The notes beneath the pieces are model-generated. The model saw only the letters and a list, made by a program, of their open reading frames with translations, had not been told where the DNA came from and searched no databases. Position numbers and translations under genes: made by a program. This document shows positions 42,402 through 49,767 of a stretch of 55,815 nt of DNA, in pieces. The stretch's first letter is position 1; each line of letters opens with the position of its first letter. The DNA comes from JAFAZI01 sp035501255 (lineage in GTDB: Bacteria > Actinomycetota > Actinomycetes > JAFAQI01), in NCBI GenBank assembly GCA_035501255.1, contig DATJWM010000144.1, forward strand, positions 1 through 55,815, written 5' to 3'.

Positions 42402-43052
42402 GAACCGAAGGCCCGATCGTCTCCGCGCGTGCGGTGTCGAGGACCTATCGCGATGGCGCCGAGGATGTCGCGGCGCTGCGCAACGTCGAATTCGAGCTGC
42501 AGGCCTCGGAACTGGTCGCGCTCGTCGGACCATCTGGTTCGGGAAAGACGACGCTGCTCAATCTGCTCTGCGGGTGGGAGCCGCACGACGCCGGCGAGCT
42601 GGAGTGGCGGGCCGGTACGGGTGACCTGCACGATCGGCCGTGGCACGAGGTGGCGCTTGTGCCGCAGGCGCTCGGTCTGCTCGAGGACCTGACGATTCGC
42701 GAGAACGTCATGCTCCCTGCACGCCTGTCCGGTGTCGACCGGGCGGCGGTCTTCGACCGGTTGGTCGCGGCGCTGGGTCTCGAGCGCATCCTCGATCGGC
42801 GTGCGCGAGAGACCTCGCTCGGCGAGCAGCAACGTTCGGCCATCGCGCGAGCGCTGCTGCTCGAGCCGACGCTCCTGCTCGCGGACGAGCCGACGGCTCA
42901 TCAGGACGACGTCAGTCAATGGCGAGCGGATCCTCGACTGCCTGCGAAGCGCGCTGGATCGCGGTACCTGCTGCCTCGTGGCGACCCACAGCCCGGAGGT
43001 GATCGCCGCGGCCGGGCGGGTGCTGCGGCTCACCGACGGCGTGCTGCGGTGA
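42398..43052 (+). pseudogene. Second ABC transporter ATPase, frameshifted before its C-terminus
   Basis: The first about 170 residues read as an ATPase: Walker A GPSGSGKTT, a shortened signature SLGEQQRSAIARALL and Walker B LLLADEPTAHQDD. After base about 42916 this frame becomes non-protein-like (WRADPRLPAKRAG) and runs to 43156, into the opposing gene. One base out of phase, the proper ending appears: NGERILDCLRSALDRG, CCLVATHSPEVI (switch His) and RLTDGVLR with TGA at 43052. Skipping C42917 restores one smooth ATPase of about 217 residues. This is either a recent inactivating insertion or a sequence error; no slippery heptamer is evident for programmed shifting. Confidence 0.82.
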
Positions 43053-43107
43053 GTGGGGCCGGCGAGCCGTCGTCGAGGGCTCGCCGGAGCACCGCAGGTG
43101 GATGGGC

Positions 43108-44451
43108 TTACGTGCGGCGGACGACGACGGTACGTGAGGAGTCTCCCCGGTCGTAGGTGTCGCCGTGGACCGTCGCGACGATCGTGTGCTTTCCCTTGCT
43201 GAGGTGCCAGCGCGCGGACCAGTCCCCGTTACTCGTGGTGGTCGTCGTGGTGAGCGTCCGACGGTTGCCGCTCGGGGTGACCGTGTGGATCCTCACGACC
43301 ACGCCCTTGCGCGCCGGCCGCAAGGTCCCGGTCGCCCGGACCGCCTGCCGCGCCGGTGCGGTTCCCGAGATGTCGGTGAGCACAAGGTGGTAGTCGACGG
43401 GGACGGTCACCGCGGAGGAACTGGCCGCGGCGTAGGTCGAGTTCCCGACCCAGCTCGCCGTGTAGGTCGCGGTCGCGGTCGGGTGGAGCGTGACGCTCCA
43501 GTCGCCATCGGCGCCGGTCTCGACGACGGTGGAGGATGTCGTCCCGTCCCTGCGCTTCGCCGTCACCGTGATGTCGCGGTCGACCAGACCTTGCGCGGTC
43601 ACGGTGTCGAGCAGGACACCGGAGAGGGTGAGGCGCTTGCCGGCGCGAATCTCGGTGTGGGATGCGGACAGGGACAGGCTCGTTGCGTCGGTGCCGGACG
43701 AGGTGCCGCCCCCGGCCACGGCGATCGACAGCGTTGCGGTGTAGCCGGCGGTCGGGTCGCCGGTCAGTGTGGTCAGTACCTCTGAGCCGTGCTGGTCGCT
43801 ATACACCCGGTCTTGTGCGTTCGTCGTGCGACTGACGGTGTTCTCGTCGTACGGCGCGGTGGCCGCGACGGCGGCGTTCGCGCTCGGGTCGAAGAACATC
43901 TGACCGGTGTGGATCAGGGTGGCGCTCGAGTAGTCGTAGCTGGTGCCGGTCACGGAACCGCCGGTGTAGATCCGGTAGTGGATGTGCTGGGTGCGCCCGG
44001 AGTACCAGCCGGGGTAGACCGCGGCGAACGTGACCTGTCCGTTGTCGTCAGTGATCTGGAGGCCGCGCAAATAGGTCTCGCCGACGGTGTCTTCGCTGGA
44101 CTCGTCGCTGTAGACGCCGAGCGCGTTGGCCTGCCATACGTCGACCGCGGCACCGACGAGCGGTGCGCAGGCGTCGGAGTCCTCGATCGTGATCGTGAAC
44201 GTCAGCGGGATGCCGTCCTCTCCGGCCGAGGTGTCCGACCGCACAATTCCCTCGGCGACGTAGAACGGCCCGACCTCCTGCTCGTCGGTGTCGGTCGCGC
44301 TGCACGACGTGCTCGCGTCGGCGTTCGTTCCGGTCGCGGCTCGCGCGCGGGGGAGCGCCACGACCGGAAGCGCCGCGGCGGCGGTTCCGACCCCCGCCAG
44401 GGCCAGCAAGCGGCGACGGGACAGCGCTCGGGCGGGGTCGGTGACGGGCAC
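43108..44451 (-). CDS. Tat-exported intradiol-dioxygenase-like protein with Ig-like domains
   Basis: A 447-residue protein. A twin-arginine signal (SRRRLLALAGVGTAAAALPV) is followed by an intradiol ring-cleavage dioxygenase fold (about residues 55-230). DVWQANALGVYSDES and YPGWYSGRTQHIHYRIY provide the Tyr and His residues that ligate Fe(III) in catechol dioxygenases. The C-terminal about 200 residues are two Ig-like beta domains (LSLSASHTEIRAGKRLTLSG; RATGTLRPARKGVVVRIH), possibly for surface or polymer attachment. It may open aromatic rings outside the cytoplasm, but the substrate is unknown. GTG at 44451 has AGGAG upstream. An inverted repeat GACCTGT/ACAGGTC (44463-44486) lies just before the start. 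Confidence 0.82.
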   Translation of the reverse strand: MPVTDPARALSRRRLLALAGVGTAAAALPVVALPRARAATGTNADASTSCSATDTDEQEVGPFYVAEGIVRSDTSAGEDGIPLTFTITIEDSDACAPLVGAAVDVWQANALGVYSDESSEDTVGETYLRGLQITDDNGQVTFAAVYPGWYSGRTQHIHYRIYTGGSVTGTSYDYSSATLIHTGQMFFDPSANAAVAATAPYDENTVSRTTNAQDRVYSDQHGSEVLTTLTGDPTAGYTATLSIAVAGGGTSSGTDATSLSLSASHTEIRAGKRLTLSGVLLDTVTAQGLVDRDITVTAKRRDGTTSSTVVETGADGDWSVTLHPTATATYTASWVGNSTYAAASSSAVTVPVDYHLVLTDISGTAPARQAVRATGTLRPARKGVVVRIHTVTPSGNRRTLTTTTTTSNGDWSARWHLSKGKHTIVATVHGDTYDRGDSSRTVVVRRT

Positions 44452-44462
44452 GCGGCGCTCCT

Positions 44463-44486
44463 GACCTGTGGGGGGGCGGACAGGTC
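44463..44486. repeat. Inverted repeat before the dioxygenase-like gene
   Basis: GACCTGT (44463-44469) and ACAGGTC (44480-44486) form a 7-bp perfect inverted repeat around a G-rich 10-base centre, 11 bases before the GTG start. It could be an operator or an mRNA hairpin in the leader. No regulator gene is adjacent. Confidence 0.4.
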
Positions 44487-44582
44487 GAGCCTGACGGCGG
44501 TCACTGGACTCGCGCTTGCCGTAGCCTGCCAGTTCGCTGGCAAAGGGGTTCGCGGCCAGGCCGACTCCGCACGCAGCGGCGG

Positions 44583-45050
44583 TCAGGTGAAGATGATCTG
44601 CCCGCCCGCGGCCTTCTCGTAGAACTCCCCGACGGTGATGATGTCCTGCACCTGGGGAATGAAATCGTTCTTCTCGAGTCCGAACAGGTCCACCGAGGCC
44701 TGGCAGGCGTACAGCCCCGCGCCGGTGTCCGCGATCATCTCGATGAACTCCGGGATGGACGGGACGTCCAGCGCCTCCATCTTGTGGTTGAGGTAGTGCG
44801 TCATCACGGTGGAGACGCCCGGAAGCCCGCCGGCCACGGTGGCCAGATGCAGGCCCGGGTTGCCGACGGTCGCCACCTTGATGTGGTCGTGGCGGGCCTG
44901 GTGGATCGCGTCGAGGCCGAAGAAGGTGAAGAACAGGTTGGCCTCGATGCCTTCGGCGCGCGCGCCGTTGGCCATGATCAGGCCTGGATAGATCCCTTCG
45001 AGGGACCCCTTGGAGATGATGATCGACACTTTCGTGATCGGATCGGGCAT
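44583..45050 (-). CDS. DsrE2-like sulfur-transfer protein
   Basis: A 155-residue DsrE/DsrF-fold protein of the DsrE2 type. VSIIISKGSLEGIYPGLIMANGARAEG opens the fold; FFTFFGLDAI and GAGLYACQASVDLFGL follow, the latter with the conserved Cys thought to carry persulfide. It lacks the N-terminal membrane helices of some DsrE2 proteins, so it is soluble. It is the third gene of a minus-strand operon after an SQR-like flavoprotein and a TusE protein (29-bp gap), which fits relay of sulfane sulfur. The ATG at 45050 has GGAG nearby. Confidence 0.86.
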   Translation of the reverse strand: MPDPITKVSIIISKGSLEGIYPGLIMANGARAEGIEANLFFTFFGLDAIHQARHDHIKVATVGNPGLHLATVAGGLPGVSTVMTHYLNHKMEALDVPSIPEFIEMIADTGAGLYACQASVDLFGLEKNDFIPQVQDIITVGEFYEKAAGGQIIFT

Positions 45051-45079
45051 GACGTTCTCCTCAGTCCGGGACGCGGGTC

Positions 45080-45397
45080 TTAGATGCAGCCGCGGGGCTT
45101 GGGGATGCCCGCGATCTTGGCCGCGGTCTTCGCCGGGCCTTTGGGGAAGAGCTGGTAGAGCTCCTTGATCGACACGCCAGAGGTCTTGGCGAGGGCGCGG
45201 ACGCTGGGGCCGGTGCCCTTCGCGAGGTACTCGGCGCGCATGAACCGGATGACCTGCCAGTGCGCTGCGGAGAGCTCGGTGATCCCCTCGCGCTGCGCGA
45301 GTTCGGGAACCATGTCCTCGGTCCACTGCTCGGGGTCGGTGAAGAAGCCCTCATCGTTGAGGTCGACGCCAACGGCGGCGATGGTGATGGTCGACAT
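45080..45397 (-). CDS. tusE: TusE/DsrC-family sulfur relay protein
   Basis: A 105-residue DsrC/TusE-fold protein. VGVDLNDEGFFTDPEQWTEDM and HWQVIRFMRAEYLAKGTGPSVRALAKTSG are family blocks. The C-terminus IPKPRGCI carries the penultimate Cys that accepts persulfide. The second Cys, ten or eleven residues earlier in true DsrC partners of dissimilatory sulfite reductase, is absent, so it belongs with TusE-like carriers. It lies between the SQR-like gene (3-bp gap) and the DsrE2 gene. The name is by family; the acceptor is unknown. Confidence 0.88.
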   Translation of the reverse strand: MSTITIAAVGVDLNDEGFFTDPEQWTEDMVPELAQREGITELSAAHWQVIRFMRAEYLAKGTGPSVRALAKTSGVSIKELYQLFPKGPAKTAAKIAGIPKPRGCI

Positions 45398-45400
45398 CGG

Positions 45401-46648
45401 TCAGCCCTCCCTGGTCGAGACTGGTTGCTTGCCCGCTGTGGGCATGGTCGAGGTGATGCCGGGAACGTCGCGACCAGGAAGCAGGCTGTGCCAGTAGAAC
45501 CACTGGAACATCAGCTTCCCGAGGTGGTTCAGCCGCGACTCTTTCAACAGCGGAAGTCCCAGCCGTCCGGGGTAGTGACCCGGCAGCGGCTCGGTGTCGT
45601 AGTTGAAGTCGATCAGCAAGGCCTTGTCGAAGCCGGACTCGATGAAGCAGTTGGTGTGCCCATCGAAGTGCCGGTCGAGCGGTTCACCGGCAAGGAAGTG
45701 CCGGACGTTGGCGGTCAGCACCTCGCCCTCGAAATGCGTGACCGACCCGGCCTTCGAGGTCGGGATGGCGGCCGCGTCTCCGATCACGAAGACGTTCGGT
45801 GCCGCCGTCGACTGCAAGGTGTGCTGGTCGCACGGCACGAAGTTCAACTCGTCGCCCAGGCCGGCCGAGCGGCCGACGTAGTCCGCCCCACTGTGCAGTG
45901 GCACGACCACTGCGAGGTCGAAGTCGACCTCCCGGTCGTCGTACGAGACGAGCCGACCGCCGGCTCCGTCGACCTCGCCGGTGTTGAACTCGGTGACGAG
46001 GTCGATGTTCTTCTCCGCGAGCATCCCTCCCAGGCGCGCCGAGGCGACCGGCTTGGTGAACGCGCCGTCGAGCGGGGTCACATAGGTCAAGCTGACCCGG
46101 TCCCGGATGCCCCGCTCGTGGAAGTACCAATCCGCGAGGAAGCAGAACTCCAATGGAGCGACCGGACATTTGATCGGCAGGTCGATCGGGTTGACGACGA
46201 CCCGCCCACCGTCGAATGCGGCGAGCGCGCCGGCCAGCCCTTGCGCACCGTCGGGGGAGTAGAAGGTGAAGACCCGTTCCATCCAGCCGGCGTCGGTGAG
46301 GCCGGCGGTCTCCTCGGGCACCAGGACGGCACCGGACGCGACGATCAGTACGTCGTAGGGGAGCGTGGCGCCGTTCGCGAGATGAACCGTGTCGGCGATC
46401 AGCTCGACGTGGTCCACCGCGGACTGGACGTAGTCCACACCGCGATGGAACTGGTGGCGGCGGGATCGCACGATCTCGTCACCGGTGCTGAGACCGAAAG
46501 GCACAAACAGCAGGCCGGGCTGGTAGACGTGGCGGTCGTCCTGGTCGACGACCGTGATCCGGGCGTCGGACTCAGGTAGCTCACGGCGCAGGCGATTCGC
46601 GGCCAGGGTCCCGCCGGTGCCGCCACCGAGGATCACGATTTGCCTCAC
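45401..46648 (-). CDS. Sulfide:quinone reductase-like flavoprotein
   Basis: A 415-residue NAD(P)/FAD-fold oxidoreductase. RQIVILGGGTGGTLAANRLRR is the FAD motif; INPIDLPIKCPVAPLEF type sequence (PIKCP) holds the Cys near the flavin in SQR-like enzymes; APNVFVIGDAAAIPTSKAG is the late FAD motif. The C-terminal tail with FQWFYWHSLLPG resembles the membrane-attaching amphipathic helix of SQR. With TusE and DsrE2 downstream it probably oxidises sulfide and passes sulfane sulfur on. The GTG at 46648 opens the flavin fold; TTG at 46660 is an alternative. Its promoter region is shared with marR. Confidence 0.83.
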   Translation of the reverse strand: MRQIVILGGGTGGTLAANRLRRELPESDARITVVDQDDRHVYQPGLLFVPFGLSTGDEIVRSRRHQFHRGVDYVQSAVDHVELIADTVHLANGATLPYDVLIVASGAVLVPEETAGLTDAGWMERVFTFYSPDGAQGLAGALAAFDGGRVVVNPIDLPIKCPVAPLEFCFLADWYFHERGIRDRVSLTYVTPLDGAFTKPVASARLGGMLAEKNIDLVTEFNTGEVDGAGGRLVSYDDREVDFDLAVVVPLHSGADYVGRSAGLGDELNFVPCDQHTLQSTAAPNVFVIGDAAAIPTSKAGSVTHFEGEVLTANVRHFLAGEPLDRHFDGHTNCFIESGFDKALLIDFNYDTEPLPGHYPGRLGLPLLKESRLNHLGKLMFQWFYWHSLLPGRDVPGITSTMPTAGKQPVSTREG

Positions 46649-46765
46649 GCCACCATGCAAACCCGATGCGGCGTCCCTGAGCAGAGGCGAAGGTCCCGAT
46701 CGCCGGCGCCGTGAGACCCATGCCATCCGGGCGATCCCGCACCCTCAGATGCATTACAACAGTAT

Positions 46766-46779
46766 TTGCATCTATGCAA
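46766..46779. promoter_or_regulatory. Palindromic operator 1 (TTGCAT-N2-ATGCAA) at the marR promoter
   Basis: TTGCATCTATGCAA is a perfect 6-2-6 palindrome in an otherwise G+C-rich genome; flanking AGTA/TACT extends the symmetry to 46761-46783 with one slip. It lies 11 bases before the marR start and within the 142-bp region shared with the SQR-like operon. Its size and position fit a MarR-dimer operator for autoregulation. A half-site-like ATGCAT occurs at about 46749. The same palindrome recurs at 49404-49417. Confidence 0.65.
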
Positions 46780-46790
46780 TACTAGAGGAC

Positions 46791-47270
46791 ATGCAGGGAA
46801 CTACGAGCGGGTCGCCTGAGTCGGCCACCGACGTGTTGATCACGGCCAGCCGTGCCCTGGTCGCGATAGCGGCGAAGTCGCTGGCGCGGATGGAGGATCA
46901 GGTAACCCTGCCGCAGTACCGAGCGCTGGTCGTGCTCGCCGGTCGGGAAGGGCTGCGGCCGGTCGACCTCGCGGACGCTCTGGACGTGAGTCCGTCAACG
47001 GCGACTCGAATGTGCGACCGCCTGGTCCGCAAGGAGCTCGTCGAGCGCGTGCACAGCGACAGCGATCGTCGCGAGGTTGTGCTCAAGCTGTCGCCCGACG
47101 GGCGGGCGCTCGTGGGCGAGGTGACGTCGCAGCGACGCCGTGACCTGCGTCGCGTGGTTGGTCGAATCTCCGCAGAGGATCAGAACCTGCTCATCGACGC
47201 GCTGCGGATCTTCAACGCCGCAGCAGGGGAGGCACCCGAGAGCACTCTTGCTCTCGGCATGTCATTGTGA
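46791..47270 (+). CDS. MarR-family transcriptional regulator
   Basis: A 159-residue winged-helix repressor. LPQYRALVVLAGREGLRPVDLADALDVSPSTATRMCDRLVRKELVERVHSDSDRREV contains the recognition helix and the wing with the DxRRxxV signature. The protein has no Cys in the DNA-binding domain. It is divergent from the SQR/TusE/DsrE2 operon and overlaps the CLC gene by 4 bp. The palindrome just upstream suggests that it represses itself and probably the sulfur operon. The inducer is unknown; the context would suit a sulfur or electrophile signal. Confidence 0.9.
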   Translation: MQGTTSGSPESATDVLITASRALVAIAAKSLARMEDQVTLPQYRALVVLAGREGLRPVDLADALDVSPSTATRMCDRLVRKELVERVHSDSDRREVVLKLSPDGRALVGEVTSQRRRDLRRVVGRISAEDQNLLIDALRIFNAAAGEAPESTLALGMSL

Positions 47271-49123
47271 GCGACCAACGTTGGGCGTGGCGGCCGAGCA
47301 CCGGCCTACCGATGCCCACCGGTCTGCGGGCGTCGGCGTTCGACTGGATTCGCGGGTCGGCGACCGGCCTGGTCCCGCTCGGCATCATTGTCGGTGCGGG
47401 CGCGGGTGCCGGCGCGGTCCTGTTCCGCTACCTCATCCTGTGGGTCACCGAGCTCGCCACCGGTCGTTCGGACTACAGCGCCGCGGGCCGCGTCCCTAGC
47501 CCGCATTTTCCCGGTCTCGGCATCTATTTTCTGCTGCTGGTCCCCGTGATTGGCGGCCTCATCTACGGACCGTTGATCGACCGGTTCGCCAAGGAGGCTC
47601 GCGGTCACGGCGTCCCCGAGGTGATGCTCGCGGTCGCCGATCGTGGCGGTCGGATCTCCCCGGTGGTGGCCGTCGTCAAGTCTGTGGCGTCGGCCCTGTG
47701 TATCGGCACCGGCGGATCGGTGGGCCGGGAAGGTCCGATCGTGCAGATCGGGTCGGCGTTGGGATCTACGATCGGCCAGCGGCTGCGACTACCGGAGAGC
47801 AGGCTGCGCCTGATGGTCGCCTGCGGCGCTGCGGGAGGGATCTCGGCCACCTTCAACGCGCCGATCGCCGGGGTGTTCTTCGGCCTGGAGATGATCCTGC
47901 GCGACTTCGCCACCGAGTCTTTCGGCGTCGTCGTCTTGTCCTCGGTCACTGCCGACGTGATCGGCCGCGCGGCGTTCGGCAACCAGCCGTTCCTGGCGCT
48001 GCCGGCGTTCAGCATCAGCTCCGGGTGGGACTACCTGCTCTATGCGTTGCTCGGCGTCGTCGCGGCGTTCGTGGGCGTCGCCTTCATCCGGGTGCTGTAC
48101 GGGATGGAGGACGTGTTCGACCGGTGGTGGCCGGGACCGATGTGGCTGCGTCCCGCCACCGGCGGTCTGCTCCTCGGCGCGCTGCTGTTGGCGCTGCCCG
48201 AGATGTACGGGGTGGGCTACCCGGTGCTCGAGGCCGGGATCGAGGGGCATTACCACGGCGGGTTCCTCATGGTTCTGCTCGCCGGCAAGCTGCTCGCGGT
48301 CAGTCTCACCATCGCGATCGGCGGATCCGGAGGGGTGTTCGCGCCCTCGCTGTTCATGGGGGCGATGCTCGGCACGGCGTACGGCGGCCTCGCCCATCAC
48401 TTCTTCCCCGGTTCGGCCGGCCCTGCGGGCGCCTATGGCCTGATCGGGATGGGTGCGGTGTTCGCCGGAGCAGCGCGGGCTCCGATCACTGCGGTGCTCA
48501 TCATCTTCGAACTGACCGGTGACTACCGGATCGTTCTCCCGCTGATGGCGGCGATCGTGCTCGCGACCATCACGTCCACCTTGCTGTCGGGGGACACGAT
48601 CTACACGCTGAAACTTCGCCGCCGCGGGATCGACATTCAGCGCAGTCGCGCCGCCAACGTGATGGCGCTGCTCACCGTCCGGGACGCGATGCGGCCCGTG
48701 CCCGACGCCCTCCGGCAGTCGACGCCGCTCGAGGAGATCCTCGACCGCTTCGACCGGGAGGACGTCGACGCCCTACCTGTGGTCGATGACGCGGGCCGCT
48801 ATCGCGGCACTGTCACTGCAGTGGAGGTCGAGGCGGGCGCGCGTGACGATGCCATGGACACGACCGCGGGGTCGGTGGCGGTGCTGACCCCCACCGTTCG
48901 TGCCGAGCAGTCGCTCGACGATGCCCTGCGGGTCCTGGTGGGCAACGACCGTTCCGGGGTGCCCGTCATCGAGGCGGACGCGGTCGCCGGTTGGCTCACC
49001 CACCGTGACGTCCTGCGCGCGTACTCGAACCGGGTGCACGTCGACCGCGCCCACGGGCGATCGTCCGTTCCAGTGGCTGCCGGATCACCTCTGGAGCGGA
49101 CCGACGTCGAGGTACCGATCTAG
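47267..49123 (+). CDS. CLC-type chloride channel/antiporter with CBS domains
   Basis: A 618-residue membrane protein. The CLC core has GHGVPEV (the GxGxPE Cl-binding motif), GGSVGREGPIVQIGSALGS with the gating Glu, and GGSGGVFAPSLFMGAMLG. About ten membrane segments reach residue 440. Two CBS domains follow (LTVRDAMRPVPDALRQSTPLEEIL; LTPTVRAEQSLDDALRVLVGNDRSGVPVIE), which may bind adenine nucleotides and gate transport. GTG at 47267 overlaps the marR stop (GTGA), so both are likely on one mRNA under the operator. Transport of chloride or another anion is inferred from the family. Confidence 0.9.
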   Translation: MSDQRWAWRPSTGLPMPTGLRASAFDWIRGSATGLVPLGIIVGAGAGAGAVLFRYLILWVTELATGRSDYSAAGRVPSPHFPGLGIYFLLLVPVIGGLIYGPLIDRFAKEARGHGVPEVMLAVADRGGRISPVVAVVKSVASALCIGTGGSVGREGPIVQIGSALGSTIGQRLRLPESRLRLMVACGAAGGISATFNAPIAGVFFGLEMILRDFATESFGVVVLSSVTADVIGRAAFGNQPFLALPAFSISSGWDYLLYALLGVVAAFVGVAFIRVLYGMEDVFDRWWPGPMWLRPATGGLLLGALLLALPEMYGVGYPVLEAGIEGHYHGGFLMVLLAGKLLAVSLTIAIGGSGGVFAPSLFMGAMLGTAYGGLAHHFFPGSAGPAGAYGLIGMGAVFAGAARAPITAVLIIFELTGDYRIVLPLMAAIVLATITSTLLSGDTIYTLKLRRRGIDIQRSRAANVMALLTVRDAMRPVPDALRQSTPLEEILDRFDREDVDALPVVDDAGRYRGTVTAVEVEAGARDDAMDTTAGSVAVLTPTVRAEQSLDDALRVLVGNDRSGVPVIEADAVAGWLTHRDVLRAYSNRVHVDRAHGRSSVPVAAGSPLERTDVEVPI

Positions 49124-49141
49124 GAAGCAAAGGAGCTCCCC

Positions 49142-49363
49142 GTGGACGTCCTGCTCTCGATCATCATCGTGCTCGGTGGGGTCCTGCTCTTCGCCACGGT
49201 GTATATGGAGTGGATCGGTCTGGTGAACGTCATCACGCCACGATCGGGGCCTCGGTACGACGACTGCGGTCATCTGCGGGTCAATCCCGTCTCGTCGCGC
49301 TCTCGATGCTGGCGATGCCGCCACCGCACCATCGACCACCTGCTCCACCCGATGCACCACTAG
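49142..49363 (+). CDS. Small membrane protein with a Cys/His motif
   Basis: A 73-residue protein. The first 28 residues form a membrane helix (LLSIIIVLGGVLLFATVYMEWIG); the rest is polar with RYDDCGHLRVNP and SRCWRCRHRTIDH, giving Cys-x-x-Cys and His positions that could bind a metal. AAAGGAG (49129-49135) precedes the GTG by six bases. It follows the CLC gene by 18 bp and is probably part of the same mRNA. No function is known. Confidence 0.65.
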   Translation: MDVLLSIIIVLGGVLLFATVYMEWIGLVNVITPRSGPRYDDCGHLRVNPVSSRSRCWRCRHRTIDHLLHPMHH

Positions 49364-49403
49364 CAGCCGGCACCGGCAACCCCCGATCGCGACGCCCCTC
49401 TCC

Positions 49404-49417
49404 TTGCATTCATGCAA
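49404..49417. promoter_or_regulatory. Palindromic operator 2 (TTGCAT-N2-ATGCAA)
   Basis: TTGCATTCATGCAA repeats the 6-2-6 palindrome of the marR promoter, also followed by TA. It lies 40 bp after the small membrane protein gene and upstream of the YetF-like remnant and SDR/GH15 operon. A TTGACA box (49425-49430) lies eight bases later without a clear -10 partner. It is probably bound by the same MarR protein. Confidence 0.6.
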
Positions 49418-49439
49418 TAGATGTTTGACAGCAAGATGA

Positions 49440-49721
49440 ATGGGAATGGTCCCTTCGTGGTCGTGCCTCAGAAGTCCCTGCTGGTGCCTGTGGGACGCGT
49501 CACGGACCCGGCTGCTGGCGGTGGCGATGGCTGAGCTGACTGCCGCCCCCGGCGATCTCGCGTCCGGGAACCTGATCGACTCCCCACCGCGGGTGCTCGT
49601 CGCGCATGGGCGGCCGCAGGACCGCGAGCTCGCGCGCGCGGGTCTTACTCGCGGCGACCTGTCCGCGCTGCTGCGTGAGCGGATAAACGAACGCCGTGAG
49701 CGGAAGGACGCTCTCGGCTAG
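49440..49721 (+). pseudogene. Probable truncated YetF/DUF421-type fragment
   Basis: A 93-codon frame starting ATG at 49440. The middle, SPPRVLVAHGRPQDRELARAG then LTRGDLSALLRER, resembles the C-terminal cytoplasmic domain of DUF421/YetF membrane proteins (VLVxxGxxxxxxLxxxxLTxxDLxxxLR). The three membrane helices expected before it are absent and the domain ends early in ERRERKDALG instead of the usual further beta strands. I take it as a gene remnant; a small expressed protein is possible, since it lies just after an operator. No Shine-Dalgarno sequence is evident. Confidence 0.45.
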
Positions 49722-49767
49722 CCGCAGGTCACCCAGTGGCTCAGCGCGTTCGAAGGAGGTTTTTCTC

